Of a stretch of DNA of 64,000 nucleotides, positions 12,501 to 24,500 are shown piece by piece. Below the pieces are notes generated by a model. The model ran no database searches. It saw only the letters and a list, made by a program, of their open reading frames with translations, and was not told where the DNA came from. The stretch comes from Conchocele bisecta (lineage: Eukaryota; Mollusca; Bivalvia; Lucinida; Thyasiridae). Numbering within the stretch: the first letter of the stretch is position 1; every line of letters starts with the position of its first letter. Where the stretch lies: positions 84,727,447-84,791,446 of the forward strand of contig CM055265.1 of NCBI GenBank assembly GCA_029237695.1. Direction: 5' to 3'. Made by a program: the position numbers and the translations under genes.

Positions 12501-15500
12501 CCTCCCAAAAAAAAGTTGATTTTATGAAATTTGATGAGTTTGATAAACTATTGATTTGATAGGGAAAATACATTTTTGATATCCGAATTTTAAATGGGGG
12601 TTAACATAGATTGTATTTGTACTTAGTAAAATCTAACGTTATTTTAATAGTTACGTCATTTACAAGCTGTCCAGTTTCTGAGTCAATTTCCAATTTATGT
12701 TCCTTTTCCCCCCCATGATAAATTTTCATAGGAATTTTTTTTTTCACGATAAAATCAATATTTGATGGAATTTTAGCAAATAAAAATATAGCGAGTGCGA
12801 ATTTGTTGTTATTGATGAAAAAGTACTTACATTGAAATATTATTTACATTTAATATGTTTAATAGCCAAAATGTCGTCGGCAGCAAAACGTGGAACAGAC
12901 AGTAGTATAGTGTATATCGCTAGTTGGCAAGGACACACGTATGTAATGAATTGTACATAAAGTTGAATTACAGTGGAACCTCCCTAAACCGGACACCCTG
13001 GGGACCTCCCAGGGTGTCCGGTTTAGAGAGGTGTCACTGTACGGGTCACTAATGGGACAGTGGAGTAATGCTAGAGCATGCAGCTGATGAACGAGGCACA
13101 ACAATAAAGTTATAGTACTATGTTTATATCTAAATACCTGTTTGGTTGTGAAATATGACATTTAGAAAGCTCGTTTACTTATGCAGACAGTAATATATCG
13201 GTTGCATGAAGATTGTATGATTGTGTACAGTAGTCAGTTATTCATAGACGACACATATATACAAATTGGTTCAGAAATACGATAAAAGTCTCAAATTAAA
13301 TTATGGTTTACCTAATGTTTGTGCCATCATATCCTTGCACACACGTCTACTGTCTGTTTCACGAAACCTGCCCAAAATGTACGGCCATATAAATAATGCA
13401 AATACAATTATCTTTTTTGAATAATATTAAATTGTATCACAATTTAAGAATGGGTCTTCTTTCTATTTCGTGAACTTTGGTCAAATATTGATTTTATTAC
13501 GAAAAATGAGTTCAGAAAAAAAGAGGTGGAGAACCTGGAGGAGGCGTCGAACAACGAAAACATTTGGAAATTGATTCTGAAATATAGCTACATAGCTTGG
13601 ACATGATTTAACTAAGAAAACAAAAGTTACATTTTGAAAATCGGTCCACTCGTTCTGAAATTAGAAATAGTTCCCCATGTTAAATCCCCATCGACATCTT
13701 CACTCTGTGTGTATGTATATGGGGATTTAACATGTGGAAATTTTTTTTTGTTTTTTGGCAATAAAATAAATAGTGGACCAAATTTCACAAAATAAAAAGT
13801 AGGCACATTCTTAAATGTTACTATAACTTAATATTATCGAAAAATATTTTGTTTTTGCATTATTTAAATAGCCGTACAATTTGGGCAGGTTTCGTGAAAC
13901 AGACAATAAGGCACAGTGCCATATGGAACCACCCCTTCCCACTGTTCATTCTCCCCTATTGAAACCCCATGTTAAAATCATGTGAAATTGACAATTTGAA
14001 CTGCGATATTGCCGGCTAAATACGTACGATATCGAATGCAGATATCTTAAATAACATATAAATATCTGCATTAGTCGTCATATTGAATCTTATTTCACGA
14101 ACATTCGAAGCATTTGTTAAATTGTGTTCGGGTTACACGTGAAGGATGAGTAAACATGTGGTTGGCTCGCCCCTAGTGTAACCCCATCGAAAATAGCGTG
14201 TTACCGTGGCAACTACAAAATCGGCGACTACACATGTAAGATATCGAACACAGATACGTTATATTAATTATCTATTCCGTGTGTAGTTGCCAACTTTCGA
14301 CGTCATTCTTAGAAATAATTATACTTTCAATGGGTTACAATAGGGGAGGACAATGGAACCCACTACTGTTCACCCTCCCCTAGTGTAACCGGAGTTACAA
14401 TAGGGGAGGGTGAAAAGTAGAGGGTTTTACAGTGCCTTCAACGCAGCAATGATGATTAGTAGGTATACGTCAGTAATGATGATTAGTAGGTATACGTCAG
14501 TAATGATGATTAGTAGGTATACGTCAGTAAAGATGATTAGTAGGTATACGTCAGTAATGATGATTAGTAGGTATACGTCAGTAATGATGATTAGTAGGTA
14601 TACGTCAGTAATGATGATTAGTAGGTATACGTCAGTAATGATGATTAGTAGGTATACGTCAGTAAAAAATTGATGATTAGTAGGTATACGTCAGTAAAGA
14701 TGATTAGTAGGTATACGTCAGTAAAGATGATTAGTAGGTATACGTCAGTAATGATGATTAGTAGGTATACGTCAGTAATGATGATTAGTAGGTATACGTC
14801 ATAATGATGATTAGTAGGTATAACGTCAGTATGATGATTATAGGTATACGTCAGTAATGATGATTAGTAGGTATACGTCAGTAAAGATGATTAGTAGGTA
14901 TACGTCAGTAATGATGATTAGTAGGTATAACGTCATAATGATGATTTATAGGTATACGTCCAGTAAATGATGATTAGTAGGTAAACGTCCAGTAATGATG
15001 AATTTAGTAGGTATACGTCAGTAATGATGATTAGTAGGTATACGTCAGTAAAGATGATTAGTAGGTATACGTCAGTAAAGATGATTAGGTATGTATACTC
15101 AGTAATGATGATTAGTAGGTATACGTCAGTAATGAGATTAGTAGGTATAACGTCAGTAATGATGATTAGTAGGTATACGTCAGTAATGATGATGTCAGTA
15201 ATGATGATTAGTAGGTATACGTCAGTAATGATGATTAGTAGGTATACGTCAGTAATGATGATTAGTAGGTATACGTCAGTAATGATGATTAGTAGGTATA
15301 CGTCAGTAATGATGATTAGTAGGTATACGTCAGTAATGATGATTAGTAGGTATACGTCAGGGATTCCGCTGGCGATCGCCACTTTCGCAATTGGCGATAA
15401 AAATAAACAATTGATTGATTTTCTTTTCGAAAATTGTAATTTTTTATCGCCAATTGTTTTGTTTTTCTGAAGTGGCCATTTTTTTATTTTCCCCAGCGGA

Positions 15501-18500
15501 ATCCCTGGTATACGTACGTACTCGATTAATTGTACGAATTTGTATGATTATCATCAGATTGGCGATTTTTAAAACGATCTACGAAACGTTATTTTATTAT
15601 TAGGAAGCGGGACTGGAAGTTGCACGAACAAGCTGCAGAACTGTGCAGACTACGCAAGAGATATTTGCACGAAGACTGAATACGCGCAATGGGCCAGGGA
15701 CAACTGCTGTGCTTTCTGTAAGTACATTAGCAACGAATTTTCTGTCTGTAACGCAGGGCGACTTTTCAGTCGCCCTGCGTTACAGAGAGAAAATTCGGGT
15801 TATGAGTACATACGGGATAATTAACTTGTCACATATGTGATTATGTCTGAAGAAATTTGTGGATACACAGGCTGATCTTGGTCTACACTGATCGCTAATG
15901 TTATAAGCTTCATTTCTCCAGTCACACATACATATGAGACACGCCATGCGATTGTGTACCTGTGGACATCTGCGTAATTTCATCAAATATGTTTACACAA
16001 TTTACAATATTTTCCGTAAATGGCGTCAGAAGTTGACAACATTTTCAGAGTACATGCGGAATTATATCTTCCGCATGTACTCTAAAAAATATTGTCAACT
16101 TTTGACTTTATTTATGAAAAATATTGTAAATTTTGTAAACGTACTTAAAGAAATTACGCAGATGTCCGACGGTACAAAATGGCATGGCGTGTCTCATATG
16201 TCAGTCTATTAATCGTATTGCATATGTGTATGTGTGCGTGCGTGCGTGTGTGCGTGCGTGCGTGTATGGTTTGACGGCGATCGTACAAGTTTTATAATGG
16301 ACTTAGTTTTGTACCATATAACGTAATACAATATTTGGTCAGGTGGTGGTATGATATCTGGCGGAGGTTCAACAAGCGGTGGATCGACGAGTGGAGGTTC
16401 GACTGGCGGTGGATCGACGAGCGGAGGTTCGACGGGTGGAGGTATGTACGAGTAGATGTATATTGTTTGTGTATTTTTATAAAATAGAATGTACCCATAA
16501 TATTTAGAAAATGTATTGTCCACTCGTATGCATATTGTTCGCGTTACCTATATCATGTCGAGTTTGCTAACGCCAACATATATACACACACACGGGTGGG
16601 ATCAATTTCGTCCATGAAATAAAAGACCCAGGTAAAATATCCGCATGCTGGTGTCAGCGGATTATCAGTTTGGTCCAAAAGTGATTTACTACACCAGTGA
16701 CGTATTCAAGTTCTTGTCCAGGAGGTGCGTATTTTCGAATGAGTGTAGTTGAGTGGTTTTGGACCATGCACCCGCGTATAAAATCACGGAATAAGGAAAC
16801 ATGGCGTACACTAGGGTTTAACTCTTTTTTTTCCTAACGGAGTGGCGAATGACTGTGCTGTATTAGTGCATACCCACACTCCCTAAGGGCCTGTGGGTGT
16901 TCGTGTGTTTCTTAAAATGGCTATAAACTGCATTTTCTATCGATTTCGGGGCATATTCTGGTACCGAGTGCACCCAAGTGACGAGCCGTCTCATCAGGAT
17001 CTGCACATTTTACAAGTTATTTTCATGTTTATTAGAACAAAAACACCCTCTTTTTCATAAATGGACTAGTCTGAAAATGATTTTGTGATGATTGGATTGA
17101 TCGGAAAATTGACATATCAAAGTCCATTCCAGTAACTTGCTGGTGAAAGGGTTAACGGACTGTTAAATGCTTAACGGTGTTAACTGCAACAATTTGACAG
17201 GACATTCGGTCTGGTAAACTTGAAATTTTTACCAGACCGGACAAAAAATTTACCAGACCGAAAAAAAACATTTATAAAAATAAAATTGATTTTATGTGAT
17301 ATTTAACTGGAAGAGCCTTGTTTTAAAATAGCAGTCATATAAGAAAAGCTAGCTAGCGTCAGAAGCGCATATCAAAGAAAGGTGATTTCATGAATAGAAT
17401 GAAATTTTTTTTTTCGGTGCGGCGACTTCTGGTTTTAAATTACCGTCGGACCGGCGGAAATTTGGTAATTTTAACGGACATGTCCGACGGACCGACGATT
17501 TTCGCGGAGACTGTAATCATTACGTGTATGCTTTGTGTTCCAGATCCGTTCACTCTGCATTTCAACACTGGCGGAAGCACAGGTACATACGAGGGGTTAC
17601 CAGACAATATAAATTCACTTATTTGAGCTGCAAAAAGCATTTTGCAGCTCCATTAAGTAAATTGTCAACTTTATTACAGTATTTTCACTACTCAATTTGA
17701 AAATCAATGCGTATTTTCACATTGCTGTGAGTATTTTGTACGTACTCACACTTTTGATAATCAATGCTTAAATAATAATAATAATAAGTGCTTAAAATAC
17801 GCCAATATGCATCTTGTCTGGGGCTCTGCCCAATGAAAACCAGTAGATACGTAAAGCAACATATAGCAAGTTGTTGGTAACGTGACATAATGACTTTCAT
17901 GACGTAACAACGTCACGTGACCTCCTGTCGAAATATTCATTGATTAGTAGTAGAAAGATTTCAGAATATCTTTTGTCATTATACAACGCGTTTAAATGGT
18001 TGGCAATAGTGAAACTTGCATTGCCAATACACTCTACATGTATACATTAAATCTCTAGACCAATTTGTGTTTAATTATTTAATCATATGTAAATACATTA
18101 CCACCGTTTGCGTGGCACATCGTCAATGATTTGTTTAATTCATTTTGCCGGCATTAATTTCCACAACACTATGTTGAACAGCAATGTCGGTGTTCCGTGA
18201 CGAAAGACTAAATAACGTCAAACAGGCAAGGAAGACAGACAAGGGAACTTCAACTCATAATTAACAAATGTCGTGTCGTACACGACATTTGTTAATTGAG
18301 AGTTGAATTGTCTTTGACTCTTTGAACATACAGGTACGTGTACGGACGCCATACCCAACTGCAGTGCCTACACTAACGCCGTGTGCAATGACAATACCTA
18401 CGCACAATGGGTCAGCAAGAACTGCCAGAAATTCTGTAACAAATGCGGTAAGTATGCATGAGTGTTTCACGTTCTGGTTCGTTCTTCGTTGGTGCTGAAC

Positions 18501-21500
18501 TCCAAATTGGTGTAATATGTTTCAAGGCGAAAAAACGCACCGGTTACCTGACGAGATGAAACTCAGCTCTACTTGCCTTACAGATATCGCATAAACGCAG
18601 TTTCCTCCAGTACCTGGTGCTAGTTTCTTGCGCCGGTTACTAAACAAACAAGAATGTATTTATGCAGTATTTTCTGAATGGGAATTAGTCAGGAATCCGG
18701 TGTTATTTCGACGTGAAACATTTTCCGCTTTGATTTAAACATATGTTATTGCTCTCTCTAGAATGTTCCGCTGACGTGAAGTGCACCACCAGTGTTCTTC
18801 GCTGGTGACGAACCGTGTATATCGTGATGTTGTATGTTCATCGAAGCTCAGTAGCCGATTTCATCAAAATTGCAAAGTATACTTATCTAGCAAAATGTTC
18901 AATTTTAGGATAAATTTATTAATTTGTATTATACTGAATTTATTACATTATCACAGCCATTTTGGCTGTGATAATGTAATAAATTCAGTATAATAATTCT
19001 GCATACTTTCAATCATCAAATATATGCAGTTGTGAGTTTTATATGAAATAATGCTTTTCGGAAAAAATAAATGATTACTCCCTCAAAGTATACTTTGCTA
19101 GATAAGTATGCTTAGCAATTTTGATGAAATCAGCTACCGATGTGTCTGTATGTTACTTCTGAGATCGCAAAGTAACACACTTTCTAACTTCAGGGTGTCC
19201 CTAAAACAGGGACCTAATTCAAACAGTTATTCTTATTTTATTTTAACACATCGAACCATGTTACTTTCAGAGGTTGTCCAGATGTGGGCTACCTTTCCAA
19301 CTGGAACACTGTTATTAGATTCACACATAGGCTCCACTCAGCAAGTGTCGTCACTATTAAATGATGACGTTATATTTCACCTTTGACGAAGAGTCACCTA
19401 ATTTAGTATGAATGTTTTCAGAGTCAATAGTTCAGCGATATAGCGTTTCCAGGCCTATGTGTAAAGGAAGGGTGACTAAAAAGCGTCTGAAAATATGAAT
19501 AATATTACAAGTCAATAATCCCATCACAAACATATTTACACAATTCCCTAACATTTGATTGGCCCATAGCAAGTCTCTGTCCAAAATGTATATCCCAGTA
19601 AACTCCCACGCCGAACTACTTTCCACAGGTGCGCTGTCAGTGCTGTCAATGTAAACAAATGGCTGCCGTCTGTCAAAATAAACACATTTTATTGATGAAT
19701 TTATTTCAAATACTGGAATTATAAGGAATGAATGGCCTTTTTGTGGAATTTATCGGGAATATAAACTTGGAAAAGTCGCGGGAATAATGGACGAAGGCCT
19801 TCCGGCCTTCGTCCAGTATTCCCGCGACTTTTCCAAGTCTATACCCCGATAAATTCCACAAAATGGCCATTCATTCCTATATTGACCGTTGTTATAAAAT
19901 GTACATAATTATTGGAAAGTTTTATTTTAAAACAGGAAAAGACAGGTCAAAGTTCAAGTAGACAACATTCCAAATGCTGAAAGTCATGATTAAATGAAAT
20001 TAGAAGTTTGGTATATCAACCAGGCAATCAGATAAGTGTCAATAGGGGAAAAGCAGGATGTGTGTAGGACATTTATGCACATTTTCGGAAGAATTGTTCA
20101 GCCTGAATGCACTATAAATTAAAATTTATCGGACTACCAATCGCGCCAAGATGAATCAACGATCTGAACCTGACTTTTGTGCACTTCATTTCTGTAGAAA
20201 AATGCATGGTATTACACCTATATACAAAAGAGATTTAAATATGTCCAGCATAATAGTTCATACACTATGATCAGATACAAATTCAATGAGTATGTACCAA
20301 TTCAGAAGGTATTTGATAATTGGGTGTCAATTGTTCACACATAATGTTCTCTTACCTTATGTGGATAAAATGTCAAAATGGCGAAAAAAGTGTAAAATTC
20401 AACGAGGGATGCAACTCTTGATAACTTTGCAAATTGGTGATATATCGAGATTATTTTATGAATATGTGAACCTTTGTTCAATGGCACATCCGCAGTATAA
20501 TCGTTGAAGATGCATTCATTTAATTAAACATACTACAGCTATTTGAATTAGGTCCTTGTTTTTTTGGAAGGGTGATGCGCTTGTAGACTTTGTAAATTAT
20601 TTACCAAGTCTACAAGAAATCCACCTTCGGAAATCAGCCGGCTTTAATAGGATTGCATTTGTATCTTTATTAATAGGTAGTACATCAGGAAGCGGGACAG
20701 GAACGATGACTGGCGGAACTGGTACGGGAACCATGCCAGGCGGAACCGGAACAGGAACCATGCCAGGCGGAACAGGAACAGGAACCATGCCAGGCGGAAC
20801 AGGAACAGGAACCATGCCAGGCGGAACAGGAACAGGAACCATGCCAGGCGGAACAGGAACAGGAACCATGCCAGGCGGAACAGGAACAGGAACCATGCCA
20901 GGCGGAACCGGAACGGGAAGTGGAACGGGAACCATGACAGGTAGAAACCGATTCGGGTAAGATACGTTACCCGATTGGATGTAGTTCACATATTGAATGT
21001 TTAATGAATTAATTTCGTAGCGAGCTGTAAACCTTAGCTTTCTTATTGTTTGTTACGCCCCATCACGGCACATGTTACCTTTTAACGGAGCGCCGCCTCT
21101 ATATGGTTTCAAATCGCGTGATACTATTACGTGATTGACTGTTTTGCAACGAATGGATCATGCACACGCGGTGACGTGGTTCGCTTCTCATGGAATTACC
21201 ACAGGTGTTTGAACTGATGGTCAGTATATATGTTGGTGTCATATGGATATTTTTGGTAGATATGTAGATTTGGTGTATTTCATTGGTTTTGGGTAATTTA
21301 CATAGTTTTGTGCAACTACTAATGTTCAATCATTACACACGAAATAAATCGTCAATTATCTACACATTCACCGTTCCGAACTTTCGGACACCTTTTACAC
21401 TGTCAAAATATCCACACAGACACACTTCTAGTTATACGTGTAATTCGCGGGAGGTGACGTAAATTGTATATTGGTTCAGTGCTTCCAAACTACCAGATAG

Positions 21501-24500
21501 TTAGTTCCCTCAGAAAAAAACGTAAGATGAAGTAAACTATTACATATCCTGCCACATGGAAGGAGTGCGTCTACACCATGTGCACCCCCTCTAGCCTAGC
21601 TACGTCACTACCGCATACACAGTGGCAGTGGTTCCTTTAAGTTTCAATTGTGTCGTCTGAGCATTGCATGACCTTACTGTACTTGAGAATAATACAGTGG
21701 AACCTCTCAAAAACGACACCCTGGGAGGTCCCCAGGGTGTCCGGTTTGGAGACGTTCCACTGTAAATCGTGACATGTTCTAGTGTTTTGTAATTATTAAA
21801 AGTCATTGCTTATCAGAGATACATAACAGCGAAACACATTTAAGTTCAACATCCATATTTTCCTGAGTGTCCGGTTTAGAGGGGTTCCAATGTGTATTAG
21901 TACTCTGTAGCCGATTTCATCAAAATTGCAAAGTATACTTATCTAGAAAAGTATACTTTGAGGGAGTAATCATTCATTTTTCCGGAAATGCATTATTTCA
22001 TATAGAACTAACGACTGCATATATTTGATGATTAAAAATATGCAGAATCATTATACTGAATGTATTACATTATCACAGCCAAAATGGCTGTGATAATGTA
22101 ATACATTCAGTATAATAGCAAAATAATAAATTTATCCTTAAATTTAAAATTTCTCCCTCAAAGTATACTTTGCTAGATAAGTATACTTTGCGATGTTGTT
22201 GAAATATGCTACTGATGAACGCTATCATGCAATTGACTAGGTATAAACAATCAGCTATGCAGCGTACGATTGTGTAATATGAAAATTAGGTCATAGCAAG
22301 TTCTTCCTCTGTTAAGCGTGCGGGAGGTTTTGAGAGTGGTTCTATGAAGAAACAAGCACACTGTGTATGCTATTTTACACTATTTACTAGTGAAGTAATA
22401 TGAAAATTTATTTGGGACTTGTCTATGTTTTAAATCCGTTCATGAATTTACACTTAATACGTTTAATAAGAGTGTTTTCTTATTATTTAGCGGCAATTTA
22501 ATGGGTGGTTGGTCGGGAGCAAGCTAAGGGTAAACTAACGGTAACGGTTCCTCCTTGTAGGAATCACGATTTGCCTGGTTAAGCCCTCAGGTACGTTTGT
22601 ATGTTTGGCTCTTTTTGTTACCTGGAAGTTAAATTGGGTTATTGCCCATTATAAAATTAGTAAGATTATTACTGATCCTACTGCTTTTGTGAGGGGGCCA
22701 AGTGAAGTGATTCTGGTGTGGCAAGGACAAACAAACAAACAATCAAACAAACTATCCAGGTGGACGCTTAACAGAGAAAAACAATGACATGGCCTTACGT
22801 TAAGATGCATTTTATGTATTCATGATCACACTAACTAAATAAAAGACATCAATGGGCGTGTATGTTTTTCCGTATGTTTGCTTGTTTGTTTATTGGTGTT
22901 TAACGGCTTATCAACAGCTAAGGTCATGCAAGGCTGCATTGGGGGGGGGGGGGTCCCAAAATCGGAACGGAATATTTATATTTACATCGAGAAATAATAT
23001 ATTCAGCCCTGAAATTAGAATAACCTGACCTGGTGCCAGGTCCATATCACACCAAGTTCACTTAGACCCTTCCCCTAAAATAGGATTACGAATAATCGTA
23101 ATACTCACATAACGGGTATAACCAGATCCAAAATCAGAACGGAATATTTACATCGAGAAATAATATATTCAGCCCTGAAATTAGAATAACCTGACCTGGT
23201 GTCCATATCATACCAAGTTCACTTAGACCCTTCCACTAAAATAGGATTACGAATAATCGTAATACTCACATAATGGGTATAACCAAATTAAACTGTCACA
23301 TACAAAATGCCAAAGACGTATGCGAGGGCCAAACCAGGTATCCAATCGGAATTCTGGTAAGGATGAACCCCGTTCGTTCAATTACCCATCGAATTCTCCC
23401 ACCTGCCACCCACTTATGTTTTTCTGTATACATGTGTTGATGTCCACAGGCCCCTGCGTGGATTCTATTCAGAACTGTGCGTCATACACCCCTGCAGTGT
23501 GTACCGATCACAACTTTAACCAATGGGTGTCTACTCACTGCCGAAAATATTGCAATAAATGCGGTAAGTAAAAATGAAAATTGTTATATGGACATCATGT
23601 ACATTATCATAGTAAAATCCGTAATTCCTAAATTCTATATAATCGCATATATATCTCAATTATACATTTTTATATTTATATTTGATATGTTAATGTGTGT
23701 TCTTTTGTTCATTTATGTTCAACTTCATCATTTAGTCATTGCAGTTGTATATAATAGACTACTGTCTGTTGCACGTTTTGCTGCCGACGAACGTTTGGCT
23801 ATTAAATACATTAAATCTAAAAAATATGTATGTTTAAGTACTTTTTCATCTATAACAAAAAAGTCACCCTCCCCATTTTTTAGTGGTTGAAATTCCATGA
23901 AATATTGATTTTTATTGCGAAAACAAATAGGAATTTAATATAGGGGCTAAAAATAGATTTTCTTAAAATATTTTTTTTCTTTGTGGATCGATTTTCAAAA
24001 TCTAACTTTTGTTTTCGTATTTACTCATTTCCAAGCCAGGTTTCGGAGTCAATTTCCAAATTTGTTTAATATTTCGACCCTCCTTGTCACCCTCTGTCTC
24101 CTTTTTGTCCCATGTTAAATTCCCATAGGAAAATCTGTTTTTAGCAATATAATCAATATTTGATTATCATGAAATAAAAAAAATGTGTTTATATGATGTC
24201 GTTTTTGCGAAGAATCGATTTCCGTGTCGGAGACACGGAAATCGATTCTTCGCAAAAACGACATATGTTTAATAGCCAAAAGTTCATCGGCAGCAAAATG
24301 TTCAACAGACCGTAATTTGTTAATGACTCTGATTTGTTAATGACTCAAACTCTTCTTTATAGGAATTAAATAAGTGTATAATTGTGTCACTATTCCACCA
24401 GTTCTAAAAATTACTACTAATGCTTTGATTTAACGACGGCACTGACATCGATGACTTTGCATGTCGGGACCGACTAATTGAGTCTCCCCATCCGATAGGA

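Noticed and set aside
14450..15357. CRISPR-like array
   Set aside because: Units are directly adjacent with no unique spacers, in an animal intron.
14410..15470. Long open frames MMISRYTSV and TDVYLLIII
   Set aside because: Both come from a stop-free 27-bp minisatellite and are open on opposite strands. No splice or domain support.
20597..20989. Minus-strand Pro/Val frame
   Set aside because: Mirror of the Gly/Thr linker exon 11. The same applies to 42713-42904 and 6565-6789.
22561..22590. Possible 30-nt exon ([11 protein letters not shown]) with GTAG acceptor and GTACGT donor in phase 1-1
   Set aside because: The borders and phase fit the gene, but the residues are unlike any linker or module and it lies inside a candidate TIR element. 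Transcript support would be needed.
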